Source: Chryseobacterium limigenitum (lineage in GTDB: Bacteria > Bacteroidota > Bacteroidia > Flavobacteriales > Weeksellaceae). From it: DNA of 64,000 nucleotides. The notes below the pieces were generated by a model. It was not told the origin of the DNA. It did no database searches and saw only the letters and a program-made list of their open reading frames with translations. Of the stretch, positions 1-9,346 are shown one piece after another. The number at the start of each line of letters is the position of its first letter. Position 1 is the first letter of the stretch. A program made the translations under genes and the position numbers. The stretch spans positions 1-64,000 of the forward strand of contig NZ_FPKW01000006.1 of the NCBI RefSeq assembly GCF_900114875.1, in the 5' to 3' direction.

Positions 1-164
1 CAGAGTACAATTAAGAGGCGTGCGGGATAAAGCATTTTTCCTCTTCAGGTTGTCTAAACTTTTTGCCTAGTCCCCAAGTTTTGAGATTGATCCTAATAAA
101 CTTTGCATAAAAAAAGCGTCACTTAAAAAAGATAACGCATATTTATATTTTATATGAATTTTTT

Positions 165-1013
165 TTAATCCAAATGCATATTGTCGATCAATCTTACACC
201 ATCTACCATCACAACGATAAACGCTCTGAAATTTCTGTCTTTATAAAAGAAATCTGTTTCCTTTAGAGTTTCTTCGTCTGCAATAAGGAAATACTCCAGC
301 TGCATGCCTTGCTGGTGATCCATAATATCCTGAACTCTTGCTTTGATCTCCGGAATCGTTACAACTCTGAACCAATCATTAACCTTATTTAAGGTCTCAA
401 AAATAACCTTTGAAGCCTCTCTTCTGTCTTCATGAAGTCTCTGGTTTCTCGAGCTTAATGCTAAACCATTTTCTGCTCTATAAATAGGAACACCTTTTAT
501 TTTTACGGGAAGTTGTTTCTTTTCGACCATTTTTTTGATAATAGCCAATTGCTGGAAATCTTTTTCGCCAAAATAAGCGTTATCTGGTTTCACCTGATTG
601 AAAAGCTCTTCTACAACAGTTCCTACACCGTCAAAATGCCCGGGTCTGGATTTTCCTTCCATTTCATTCTCTAATCCATCATAGTCATAATGTTGGCTTA
701 CTGCTTTATCAGGGTAAATATCTTCTACATTTGGAATGTAAACCGCATCCACAAGCCCTGAATTTTTTAAAATTAATACATCTCTATTAATGTCTCGAGG
801 ATATTTTTCCAGATCTTCTGGATTATTAAACTGAGTAGGGTTTACAAAAATTGAAGAAATGACAAGGTCGTTTTCTTTTCTAGCTGCTTCATATAGGGAT
901 AAATGGCCATTATGCAAAGCCCCCATCGTAGGTGCAAAACCTATCCTTTTACCCATTTCTTTCTGTCTTTCAATGAAATCCTGAAGTGTTTTTTTGTTTT
1001 TTAGAACTTCCAT
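165..1013 (-). CDS. panC: Pantothenate synthetase (pantoate--beta-alanine ligase)
   Basis: This cytosolic enzyme condenses pantoate and beta-alanine with ATP to make pantothenate, the vitamin B5 precursor of coenzyme A. The 282 residues match the usual family length. The HIGH-type nucleotide site is seen as HNGH at residues 34-37 in the context PTMGALHNGH, a conserved FGEKDFQQL block lies near residue 150, and the KMSKS-like SSRNQRL loop lies near 188. It is divergent from the glycogen-synthase-like gene, an order I know from other Flavobacteriia. A TAnnTTTG box at 1034-1041 sits about 20 bp upstream of the start, implying a 5' UTR of about 14 nt. No panB or panD is visible in the window. The identification is firm. 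Confidence 0.97.
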   Translation of the reverse strand: MEVLKNKKTLQDFIERQKEMGKRIGFAPTMGALHNGHLSLYEAARKENDLVISSIFVNPTQFNNPEDLEKYPRDINRDVLILKNSGLVDAVYIPNVEDIYPDKAVSQHYDYDGLENEMEGKSRPGHFDGVGTVVEELFNQVKPDNAYFGEKDFQQLAIIKKMVEKKQLPVKIKGVPIYRAENGLALSSRNQRLHEDRREASKVIFETLNKVNDWFRVVTIPEIKARVQDIMDHQQGMQLEYFLIADEETLKETDFFYKDRNFRAFIVVMVDGVRLIDNMHLD

Positions 1014-1033
1014 AGTTTATTTTAATAGCAATT

Positions 1034-1041
1034 CAAAAATA
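1034..1041 (-). promoter_or_regulatory. Putative -7 box of panC
   Basis: Minus-strand TATTTTTG fits the Bacteroidota -7 consensus TAnnTTTG. The expected transcription start is about 14 nt before the panC ATG. No clear -33 element was seen. Confidence 0.5.
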
Positions 1042-1137
1042 CTAAAAATATCATATAATAAAATGCATTTTTAACAATTTGGAAAAGGGAATTATCGTAA
1101 AATAATGTTAATTAAAATAATGTTGGATGTTTTTTTG

Positions 1138-1145
1138 TAATTTTG
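1138..1145 (+). promoter_or_regulatory. Putative -7 box of the glycogen-synthase-like operon
   Basis: TAATTTTG matches TAnnTTTG and lies 38 bp before the ATG at 1184. It probably drives the glycogen-synthase-like, DUF4270 and possibly glmS genes. Confidence 0.5.
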
Positions 1146-1183
1146 CACATTAAAGCATTTTTACAAAAATTAGATAGAAGTTT

Positions 1184-1954
1184 ATGCCGAATCAAAAAAT
1201 ACTGTACATTACTACAGAGATGTATCCATATCAAGAAGACACGAATATGGCTGCAGTGGTAAACAAAATGGCACTTAAGATGCACCAAGAAGGCAATGAT
1301 GTAAGAGTTTTTATGCCAAGATTTGGACAAATAAGTGAGAGAAAGTTCCAGTTACACGAGGTCATACGCCTTTCTGGAATGAATATTATTATTAACGATC
1401 TAGATCAACCTTTAATTATTAAAGTAGCGTCTCTTCCGGGGGAAAGACTGCAGGTTTACTTTATAGACAACGAAGAATACTTCAAAAGAAAACAATATTA
1501 TTTTGATGATGAAGGTACTCCTTTCGATGATAACGACGAGAGAGCAATTTTCTTTGCAAGAGGAGTAATTGAGACTATCAAGAAACTAAACTGGGTTCCT
1601 GATGTAATTCACCTTAACGGCTGGATGGCTTCTTTCGTTCCAATTTACCTTAAAACGTACTACGAATCTGATACTTATTTCAAAGATGCAAAAATCGTTC
1701 TTTCATTATACAATGAGAAAGATGCACCTTTTGATAAAAATATAGCTGATAAACTGAAATTTGATAATATTTCTGGATTAAAAGCGTTAGATAACCCAAG
1801 TGTTCAAAGTTTTGTAATTGAAAGTATGAACTATGTAGACGCTGTAGTAAAAGGAGACGAATTTTTGGATGGAGACCTAGACAAAGCCTTCAACGAAACA
1901 TCAACTCCAAAATCGGAATATCTCGATGTGGATTCTATAAACCAACTTTATTAA
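1184..1954 (+). CDS. Short glycogen/starch synthase-like protein (GT5 N-terminal domain only)
   Basis: The 256 residues match the N-terminal Rossmann-like catalytic domain of GT5 glycogen synthases (start KILYITTEMYPY; later WVPDVIHLNGW near 145-155). Full-length GlgA is about 470-500 residues with a second C-terminal GT-B domain, which is absent here. The usual KxGGL ADP-glucose-binding segment is replaced by EDTNMAAVV near residue 20, so classical glycogen synthase activity is doubtful. This short form beside panC and DUF4270 is, as far as I recall, conserved in flavobacteria, so it is probably a functional reduced protein rather than a broken gene. It is followed after 13 bp by the DUF4270 gene, suggesting co-transcription. 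The family call is good; the function is unknown. Confidence 0.85.
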   Translation: MPNQKILYITTEMYPYQEDTNMAAVVNKMALKMHQEGNDVRVFMPRFGQISERKFQLHEVIRLSGMNIIINDLDQPLIIKVASLPGERLQVYFIDNEEYFKRKQYYFDDEGTPFDDNDERAIFFARGVIETIKKLNWVPDVIHLNGWMASFVPIYLKTYYESDTYFKDAKIVLSLYNEKDAPFDKNIADKLKFDNISGLKALDNPSVQSFVIESMNYVDAVVKGDEFLDGDLDKAFNETSTPKSEYLDVDSINQLY

Positions 1955-1967
1955 AAAACACATTTTA

Positions 1968-3521
1968 ATGACTTATAATATTAAAAAAGCTTTCGCCATT
2001 CTTTCTTTGGCGATTTTTGGAAGTGTATTGCTTTATAATTGCGAACCCGATCCGGATTCTTTAGGAGAACAATTATTCTTAGACGGAGCTGCACAAGGCA
2101 AGGAGGTTTCTTATCCTGTTATTGCCTATAATATTAATAATAATGACAGTATCAGAAGTGATGCTTCTAAATTAGGGTATGCAACTTTGGGTGCTGTAAA
2201 AGATGCTCAGTTTGGTAAGCAAAAAGCTTCTTATTATACACAGTTGAGACTTCCGGCATATAGTCCTGATTTTGGAACTAACGCAGCAGTGGATTCTGTT
2301 GTTTTAGTAATTAAGCCAACGTATGCTTCGGATTCTATTACAACGACTACGAATGAAGATTACATATATCCGGATGGAAGTGTAGCTGCTAAAAAAGTTG
2401 TAAATACGTATCCCGCAACTAAATACGGAAGAACAAAATCTCCAAAACTTACGATTAGAGTAAATGAGGTTACTGAATTCTTAAATGGTCCTGCGGATAT
2501 AGCTTATTCAAACAAAGCTTATACTATTGGACAGGAAATTGGAACTAAAGATTTTACAGGAACGGTTAATTCTGTAACTATTACTAAAGATTCTGATGCT
2601 TCTTCTTTATTTACATCAACTACAGGTTTTAGAATTCCTTTATCTCCAAGTTTCTTTAAAACTAAAATTATTGATAAAAAAGGGCAGCCTGAACTTAGTG
2701 ATGTGTCAAACTTTATCAGACATTTTAAAGGAATAAAGCTTTCTGTTGATGAAGATGATGCTTATTTGATACAATTTGCTCCTAATGATATGGAGTTAGT
2801 GATGTATTATAAAAATGATAAGACTGAAAACGGTACTACAACAAGACCTCAATCAACTTATACATTTGCTTTAGGTTCTGCTAATGCTCATATAGGAAAT
2901 TATGTTTATGACAGAACTAACACGCCTTCTGGAACTGTAGCTTCAGGAACTGATCCAATAAATGGAGATGCAAGATTATATGCTCAGGGTATGGGAGGAG
3001 CTTCAATAGGAGCTAAGCTTTCTAATGATGCAATTGTAAAGCTTAAAAAATTGTATCAAAATGATAAAGCGGCGATTATCAGTGCTAAGATAAGACTATA
3101 TACAGATGGTACTAATTGGACAAATCAATATGCAAAACCTAAAAACTTTACAATTGTTCAAAGAGATAAAGGTACTGATGGTAAGCCGACTACAGCATTT
3201 ACTGCAGACTTACTTAATTTGACAGGAGCTAATAATTTTGCAATTTACAGAGCTTACGATTTAGACAAAAATCCAACATACTATGACTTTACAGTTACAA
3301 AATCTGTGAAAGATATTATTGAGGGAACTCTTAGTGATGATGCTATTGCAAATAAATATTTTAAAATCGATTTAGGTAGTTTCTTAACTACATCAGCAGG
3401 TAGTTTGGCAGGATACCAATATACATCAACACCATATGCTGTTGATAGAGCAGTATTTATAGGATCTGATTCTTTAAATCCTAAATACGCTCAGTTAATA
3501 ATCATTTACGGGACAAAATAA
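1968..3521 (+). CDS. DUF4270 domain-containing lipoprotein
   Basis: A 517-residue exported protein. The N-terminus has a basic start, a hydrophobic stretch (about residues 8-22) and Cys25 in LLYNC, a loose lipobox, so it is probably a lipoprotein. The body is rich in Ser, Thr, Asn and short beta-type segments, with DSLGEQ just after the lipid site, as in DUF4270 proteins of Flavobacteriia. The molecular function of this family is not known. It lies 13 bp after the glycogen-synthase-like gene and 24 bp before glmS, so the three genes probably form one transcript. The link to glmS hints at a cell-envelope role, but that is inference only. Confidence 0.85.
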   Translation: MTYNIKKAFAILSLAIFGSVLLYNCEPDPDSLGEQLFLDGAAQGKEVSYPVIAYNINNNDSIRSDASKLGYATLGAVKDAQFGKQKASYYTQLRLPAYSPDFGTNAAVDSVVLVIKPTYASDSITTTTNEDYIYPDGSVAAKKVVNTYPATKYGRTKSPKLTIRVNEVTEFLNGPADIAYSNKAYTIGQEIGTKDFTGTVNSVTITKDSDASSLFTSTTGFRIPLSPSFFKTKIIDKKGQPELSDVSNFIRHFKGIKLSVDEDDAYLIQFAPNDMELVMYYKNDKTENGTTTRPQSTYTFALGSANAHIGNYVYDRTNTPSGTVASGTDPINGDARLYAQGMGGASIGAKLSNDAIVKLKKLYQNDKAAIISAKIRLYTDGTNWTNQYAKPKNFTIVQRDKGTDGKPTTAFTADLLNLTGANNFAIYRAYDLDKNPTYYDFTVTKSVKDIIEGTLSDDAIANKYFKIDLGSFLTTSAGSLAGYQYTSTPYAVDRAVFIGSDSLNPKYAQLIIIYGTK

Positions 3522-3545
3522 AACTTAAAAACACTTGATAAAATT

Positions 3546-5399
3546 ATGTGCGGAATAGTAGGATATACAGGTTTTCAGGACGCTTACGATATAGTAATCA
3601 ATGGTCTTAGAAGATTAGAATATAGAGGATACGATAGTGCAGGGATCGTTCTGGAAGATAAAAATAACAAGCTTGAGGTTGAAAAGACAAAAGGTAAGGT
3701 AGAAGATCTTGTTAATATTGCCAGCCATTTAAAAGGAACGGCGACAATAGGAATGGGGCATACACGTTGGGCAACTCACGGTGTTCCAAGCGATAGAAAC
3801 TCTCACCCTCATTTGTCTAATAACAATAAGATAGCAATCATTCATAATGGTATCATTGAAAATTATGATACAATTAAAAAAATGCTTTCTGAAAAAGGAT
3901 TTACATTTAAATCTGAAACAGATACTGAAGTATTGGTAAATCTTATCCAATATTTTATGGATCTTAATGTAGAAATGGATTTTCCAACAGCTGTAAGATA
4001 TGCGCTTAACGAAGTATATGGTGCATATGCAATTACAGTAATGCATGAAGACTATCCTGGAGTATTGGTTGTTGGAAGATTGGGTTCTCCATTAGCTATC
4101 GGTATCGGTGATAAAGAATATTTTATTGCTTCAGATGCTTCTCCTTTCGTAGAATTTACAAAAGAGGCTATCTACTTAGAAGAAGGTCATATGGCAACTA
4201 TTTCATTGGAAAATGGAGTAGACATCAGAACAATTAACGATAATTCTAAAATTGAGCCTGAAATTCAGAAACTTAAAATGAGTTTGGAGCAGATTGAGAA
4301 AGGTGGTTACGAGCACTTTATGCTTAAAGAGATTTTTGAGCAGCCAAAATCTGTGCAGGATACAATGAGAGGTCGATTAATCGTAGAGGAAGGCGTAATT
4401 AAAATGGCCGGAATCTGGGATCATGTTGAAAAATTCAAAAATGCAAACAGAATCATCATCATTGCTTGTGGAACTTCTTGGCATGCAGGTCTTATCGGTG
4501 AATATCTTATCGAAGAGTATGCAAGAATCCCTGTAGAAGTGGAGTATGCATCAGAATTCAGATACAGAAACCCGATTATTACGGATAAAGATGTGGTAAT
4601 TGCGATTTCTCAATCTGGAGAAACAGCTGATACTATGGCTGCCTTAAAACTTGCTAAAGAAAGAGGTGCATTTATATATGGTATATGTAATGTTGTAGAT
4701 TCATCTATTGCCAGAATTACAGATGCAGGTTCATATACTCATGCAGGACCGGAAATTGGTGTGGCTTCTACAAAAGCATTTACAGCTCAACTTACCATTC
4801 TTAGTTTAATTGCGCTTAAATTAGGTAAACACAACGGTAACCTAGGAAACGCTGAATTTATGAGCTTAATTGCTGAATTGGATGCTATGCCTAAGAAAAT
4901 AGAAGATGTTCTTAATGCAACCCATGAATTAACTCAGAATATCGCAAAAGACTTCGTCGGAGCTACAAATTTCCTTTATTTAGGAAGGGGATACAATTAT
5001 CCTGCAGCTCTTGAAGGTGCCCTAAAACTAAAAGAAATCTCTTATATTCATGCCGAAGGATATCCTGCTGCAGAAATGAAGCACGGACCAATTGCATTAA
5101 TTGACGAAAATATGCCAATTGTTATCATTGCTCCTAAAAAAGGACACTATGATAAGATTGTAAGTAATGTTCAGGAAATTAAGGCCAGAAAAGGAAAAAT
5201 CATTGCTGTAGTAAATAGAGGAGACACGCAGGTAAGCGAAATGGCAGACTATGTTATTGAGATCCCTGAGACTTCGGAATGTTTCTCTCCAATTGTTGCA
5301 TCAGTACCATTACAGCTTTTAGCATATTATATTGCTGTATATAGAGGTGCCAATGTAGACCAGCCGAGAAACCTTGCGAAATCTGTAACTGTGGAATAA
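3546..5399 (+). CDS. glmS: Glutamine--fructose-6-phosphate aminotransferase (isomerizing)
   Basis: GlmS makes glucosamine-6-phosphate from fructose-6-phosphate and glutamine, the first committed step to UDP-GlcNAc for peptidoglycan and lipopolysaccharide. The nucleophile is Cys2 (MCGIVGYTG). The N-terminal class II glutaminase domain covers roughly residues 2-220, followed by two SIS sugar-isomerase domains (CGTSWHAG near 305; SQSGETADT near 355; a second one to about 600). The conserved C-terminal tail NLAKSVTVE carries the isomerase lysine at residue 612. At 617 residues the length is normal. The 108 bp that separate it from gldK look long enough for a new promoter. No glmS ribozyme is expected in this phylum and none was recognised. 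Confidence 0.98.
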   Translation: MCGIVGYTGFQDAYDIVINGLRRLEYRGYDSAGIVLEDKNNKLEVEKTKGKVEDLVNIASHLKGTATIGMGHTRWATHGVPSDRNSHPHLSNNNKIAIIHNGIIENYDTIKKMLSEKGFTFKSETDTEVLVNLIQYFMDLNVEMDFPTAVRYALNEVYGAYAITVMHEDYPGVLVVGRLGSPLAIGIGDKEYFIASDASPFVEFTKEAIYLEEGHMATISLENGVDIRTINDNSKIEPEIQKLKMSLEQIEKGGYEHFMLKEIFEQPKSVQDTMRGRLIVEEGVIKMAGIWDHVEKFKNANRIIIIACGTSWHAGLIGEYLIEEYARIPVEVEYASEFRYRNPIITDKDVVIAISQSGETADTMAALKLAKERGAFIYGICNVVDSSIARITDAGSYTHAGPEIGVASTKAFTAQLTILSLIALKLGKHNGNLGNAEFMSLIAELDAMPKKIEDVLNATHELTQNIAKDFVGATNFLYLGRGYNYPAALEGALKLKEISYIHAEGYPAAEMKHGPIALIDENMPIVIIAPKKGHYDKIVSNVQEIKARKGKIIAVVNRGDTQVSEMADYVIEIPETSECFSPIVASVPLQLLAYYIAVYRGANVDQPRNLAKSVTVE

Positions 5400-5507
5400 A
5401 AAATACTTGTAAATAAAATAAATTTAGATTTCTTTCGTTATTTCAAAAAAAATCTTAAAAGTTTCTTAAAAAAATTATATATTTACGGCTTAATTATAAA
5501 AATTAAC

Positions 5508-6926
5508 ATGAAAAGGATATTTCTTTTATTATTGTCTGCGTCAGTAGCGTCGGTATCTTGTTCAGGTGGTGGAAGCTCTTCTGTAGGGAAGCCAGGAACA
5601 AAAGGAGAATTGATACCAAGAGAAAAAACAAAATCATTTGTTGCGGAAAGACCATTCGGAATGGTGGCAATTCCTGCAGGATCGTTTGTTGCTGGTTTAG
5701 CAGACCAGGATCCAACAAATACTCCTGAAAAAGCAGCATTGAAAACTGTGACTGTCTCTTCTTTCTTCATGGATGAAGCTGAAACAACTAATGCAGAGTA
5801 CAGGGTGTTTATCAACTATGTAAGAGATTCAATTGCTAGAACTCTACTTGCTGAAGCTGCCGGAGAAGGTGGTGAAGGTGGTGGTAAAGGAGCAAGCATA
5901 GGAGATTATGCATACCTTGCTAAAAAAGAAGAGAATTTAACACCATATCAAGAGTATTTAGAGGGACAAGGAGGTAGAGATGACGGAGGTTTTGATGCAA
6001 GCAAGAGATTAGACTGGAAAATTCCTTTACATTGGAATACTACAAAATATCCTGATGTAGAATATGCAGAAGTATTAGAATCTTTATATTTACCTGCTTC
6101 TTCAAGAATGGGTAACGAAAGAATCTTAGATGTTAGTAAATTAAAATATAATTATCAGTGGGGAGATATGGATGCTGCACTTGCTGACAACGAGAGAGGT
6201 GTAAACTTCCTTAAAAGCGAGAGTATTGCAGTGTATCCGGACACTACAGTTTGGGTAAAAGATTTCCACTTTGCTTATAATGAGCCATTGTTCGAACAAT
6301 ATTTTTGGCACAAAGCTTACAAAGATTATCCTGTTGTCGGGGTAACTTGGGACCAAGCCAGAGCATACTGTAACTTCAGATCTAAATTGAAAACTGATTA
6401 CAATGAAAGCTTAAAAAGAAGAAAACAAAGACCATTGAAGTTCCGTCTTCCAACAGAGATCGAATGGGAATATGCTGCAAGAGGCGGTATGCAAAATGCT
6501 ACTTATCCTTGGGGAGGACCTTATTTAATGGATGACAGAGGTTGTTACTTAGCAAACTTCAAGCCAAAAAGAGGTAACTATATGGAAGACGATAAAAAAG
6601 GTACTTATACATATGCCGCTCCAGTAAAGAAATTTAAGAAAAATGGATTTGGGTTATTTGATATGGCCGGAAACGTTTCTGAATGGACAGAGTCTGGATA
6701 TAATAATTCTTCATACGGCTTCTCTTCTACTTTAAATCCTTCAACTAAAGGTAAAACTGATACTAAGAAATCTGTAAGAGGTGGTTCTTGGAAAGACGTA
6801 GGTTATATGCTTATGACTGGTGCAAGAGATTGGGAAAGAAAAGATTCTGCAAGAAGTTATATCGGATTCAGAACTGTACAGGATATTCCTGAAGCAGCTG
6901 TTAAGCCAAGAAAAGTTAACAGATAA
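5508..6926 (+). CDS. gldK: Gliding motility / type IX secretion lipoprotein GldK
   Basis: GldK (PorK) is an outer-membrane lipoprotein that forms the periplasmic ring of the type IX secretion system with GldN. The 472 residues start with a signal peptide ending at Cys18 (SVSC). The body has the formylglycine-generating-enzyme/sulfatase-modifying fold: GMVAIPAGSF near 50, WDQARAYCNFR near 280, FRLPTEIEWEYAARGG near 310, GLFDMAGNVSEWTE near 385, SVRGGSWKD near 425 and a terminal GFRTV. A glycine-rich insert (GEGGEGGGKG) near residues 120-130 is a local peculiarity. It is first in the gldK-gldL-gldM-gldN cluster, which supports the call. A near-match to the -7 box (TATATTTA) lies upstream at about 5477. 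Confidence 0.96.
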   Translation: MKRIFLLLLSASVASVSCSGGGSSSVGKPGTKGELIPREKTKSFVAERPFGMVAIPAGSFVAGLADQDPTNTPEKAALKTVTVSSFFMDEAETTNAEYRVFINYVRDSIARTLLAEAAGEGGEGGGKGASIGDYAYLAKKEENLTPYQEYLEGQGGRDDGGFDASKRLDWKIPLHWNTTKYPDVEYAEVLESLYLPASSRMGNERILDVSKLKYNYQWGDMDAALADNERGVNFLKSESIAVYPDTTVWVKDFHFAYNEPLFEQYFWHKAYKDYPVVGVTWDQARAYCNFRSKLKTDYNESLKRRKQRPLKFRLPTEIEWEYAARGGMQNATYPWGGPYLMDDRGCYLANFKPKRGNYMEDDKKGTYTYAAPVKKFKKNGFGLFDMAGNVSEWTESGYNNSSYGFSSTLNPSTKGKTDTKKSVRGGSWKDVGYMLMTGARDWERKDSARSYIGFRTVQDIPEAAVKPRKVNR

Positions 6927-6989
6927 TAATTATCGGATATTTATTTTTTCAATAACAATTTTATTTAACATTAAAAAAAACTAACTTAT

Positions 6990-7682
6990 ATGTTTAAGAC
7001 TAAAGATGCTTGGATGAATTTCTTTTATTCGTTCGGTGCTGCAATTGTAATTCTTGGAGCTTGGCTTAAAATTACTCACATTACATTAGGACCAATCAAT
7101 GGTAACATAGCTCTTACCGTGGGGCTTATTACTGAGGCAATTATCTTTATTATTTTCGCTTTTGACCCTCCAAAATCTGAAGAGTCTTATGCTTGGGAAA
7201 ATGTTTACCCAGAATTATTAGATAAGCATGCAAATCCAAACCCAATCCATTCAAATATATCTTCTAAAAATGGAGCTGCTCAATTTGCGGAATTAGAAAA
7301 TTCTCTTTCTACAAAATTGGACAAGATGCTTGCCGATGCAAAATTAGATGTTCAGTTATTTGATAGACTAAGAACAGGTATTGATAAATTTTCAAACTCT
7401 GTAGACCAGATCAATCAAACTGTTGACGTTTCTGCTTCTACTCATAAGTATAATGACCAGTTAAATAAAGCGGCTACACACATGGAGAGCATGAATGCTC
7501 TATATGTAATGCAGTTGGAAAACGGTAAAAGACAATCAGAATTTGCTAATAAATATGTTGCAGATATGCAAAAATCTGCTGAGCAGTCAGAGAAATTTAA
7601 TCAGGAATTACAAGGTTTAACATCTAACTTAAATAACTTAAACAGAGTTTATGGTGGTATGTTAACTGCTATGAAGTCATAA
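6990..7682 (+). CDS. gldL: Type IX secretion motor protein GldL
   Basis: GldL (PorL) is an inner-membrane protein that, with GldM, forms the proton-driven rotary motor of type IX secretion and gliding. Two hydrophobic helices are visible at about residues 9-28 and 38-57, connected by a short loop, with a Glu in the second helix (LITEAIIF), the region of the family's conserved membrane-embedded acidic residue. The rest is a hydrophilic, coiled-coil-prone cytoplasmic tail. At 230 residues it matches family length. The gap to gldK is 63 bp and to gldM 50 bp, consistent with one operon. Confidence 0.96.
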   Translation: MFKTKDAWMNFFYSFGAAIVILGAWLKITHITLGPINGNIALTVGLITEAIIFIIFAFDPPKSEESYAWENVYPELLDKHANPNPIHSNISSKNGAAQFAELENSLSTKLDKMLADAKLDVQLFDRLRTGIDKFSNSVDQINQTVDVSASTHKYNDQLNKAATHMESMNALYVMQLENGKRQSEFANKYVADMQKSAEQSEKFNQELQGLTSNLNNLNRVYGGMLTAMKS

Positions 7683-7732
7683 TTTCCTAAACCATTTCTA
7701 AATTTTAACTACTTAATCAAAAACAACAGAGA

Positions 7733-9322
7733 ATGGCAGCAGGAAAACAGACGCCTCGTCAGAAGATGATCAACCTTATGTATTTGGTGTTCATCGCTAT
7801 GATGGCCCTAAATATTGATGCAGAAATCATCAGATCATTTTATGATTCTACTAAAGCACTTAACGAGACTCGATTTTTAACTGAAAAGAAAAACGAGAAA
7901 ATTTTCGAAAGAACCTTAGAGGCAAAAGCTCAGCAAGTACCAGATACTTACGCTACGCCTTGGGAGCAGTACAAAGTCTTGAAATCTAAAGTAGATGTCT
8001 TAGTGAATTCAGCAGAAGAGATTAAAAATAATCTTAAAAAACAATCTGAATTTCACGAAAAAGATAAAACTGGAAAAGATATTGATGTAAGCGAGAATTT
8101 CGCAGCACTTAATAATAATGAAGCTACAATGATTTACTTCTTTAAAGATGGAGACGAAAACTCTCCGACAAAAGGAGCAATGGATTTGAAAGCTAAAATG
8201 GATGATGTAAGAAATTATATTTCTGCAACTTTTGGGAAAAATCCTCAATTAAAGGATTTGGTTGATAGAGCGAACGCATCTATCGTTGCTGATTATCCTC
8301 AGGGAAAATCTCCAAATGGTAAAACTTGGTTTCAGAATAAATTCTATCACCAGTCACTTATCGCAGCAATATCAAATCTTGGAATTATTCAGAATGATGC
8401 AAGAAACGTACAATCTGATGCATTAGCATTATTGCTTCAGGAAAAAGTAGATGCGAGCATCAAGTTTAATAATTATGAAGCTATTGTTTCTGCACCTACA
8501 GATATTCAGTCCGGTAAAAAAGGTGAAGCAGTTATTATGCTTGGAAGTTATTCAAACAGTAATAAAATTAAAATTAACGGCGTAAGCAGACAAGAAAACG
8601 GTAAAGGATACATTCCTTTAAATACTGGAGGACTTGGAGAACACAAACTTAATGGATCTATTACTTTAACGGATGCGACAGGAAAAGCTCAGAACTTCCC
8701 GTTCACGCATACTTATAATGTAATTGCTGGTCCACAAGAAGTAAAACTTGAAAAAGGATTATTACTTTCTGCTGATAAGATGAACGTAATGTATAGAGGA
8801 CTTGAGAACCCTGTTTCAGGATCAATCTTAGGTGCTGATAATTCTAAACTTTCATTATCTGCTCCGGGTGCTACAGTAAGAAGTACTGGTCCAGGAAAAT
8901 GGATTGTTAGTCCAAGCTCAGGAAATACTGTTAAATTAACATTATCAGGTAAAAATCCTAGTGGACAAAGTGTTTCTCAGGTGTTTGAATACAGAATTAA
9001 AAATGTACCGCCACCACAAGGACAAATGAGAGGTCAGAACGTATTATCTATGCCTGCAACTTCAGTACCTAACCAGTCTGTACAAGCAGCAATACCGGAT
9101 TTCGACTTCCCAGTTTCATTCACTGTTAATCAGTTTATGGTAAAAATACCTGGTAGAGCAGCATTATTGATTAAAGGTAGCAGCTTAGATGACGCAGCTG
9201 GATTAGTGAAAAACTTAAGATCAGGAGACGTAGTTTATATATTTGATATTAAAGCAACGGCTACAGGTCTAGGTAATCAGCAGATTAAGAATATATCTCC
9301 TATCGTTATCAATATTAATTAA
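7733..9322 (+). CDS. gldM: Type IX secretion motor protein GldM
   Basis: GldM (PorM) spans the inner membrane once and reaches through the periplasm to the GldK/GldN ring, carrying torque from the GldL motor. The start AAGKQTPRQKMINLMYLVF, with the single transmembrane helix at about residues 12-31, is diagnostic. A long helical region (about 60-230) is followed by beta-rich domains with repeated Gly/Ser/Pro linkers. The protein ends in a domain with DAAGLVKNLRSGDVVYIFDIKA. At 529 residues it is full length. Confidence 0.97.
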   Translation: MAAGKQTPRQKMINLMYLVFIAMMALNIDAEIIRSFYDSTKALNETRFLTEKKNEKIFERTLEAKAQQVPDTYATPWEQYKVLKSKVDVLVNSAEEIKNNLKKQSEFHEKDKTGKDIDVSENFAALNNNEATMIYFFKDGDENSPTKGAMDLKAKMDDVRNYISATFGKNPQLKDLVDRANASIVADYPQGKSPNGKTWFQNKFYHQSLIAAISNLGIIQNDARNVQSDALALLLQEKVDASIKFNNYEAIVSAPTDIQSGKKGEAVIMLGSYSNSNKIKINGVSRQENGKGYIPLNTGGLGEHKLNGSITLTDATGKAQNFPFTHTYNVIAGPQEVKLEKGLLLSADKMNVMYRGLENPVSGSILGADNSKLSLSAPGATVRSTGPGKWIVSPSSGNTVKLTLSGKNPSGQSVSQVFEYRIKNVPPPQGQMRGQNVLSMPATSVPNQSVQAAIPDFDFPVSFTVNQFMVKIPGRAALLIKGSSLDDAAGLVKNLRSGDVVYIFDIKATATGLGNQQIKNISPIVININ

Positions 9323-9346
9323 TTTTAATAAGTTTAAAATAGTATT

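Noticed and set aside
1..70. Plus-strand frame running in from the left edge, ending with TAG at 68-70
   Set aside because: Only 22 codons, no recognisable motif and not supported by downstream structure; could be a gene end but cannot be claimed.
3400..5500. glmS ribozyme or riboswitch in the glmS leader
   Set aside because: Only 24 bp separate DUF4270 and glmS, too short for such an element.
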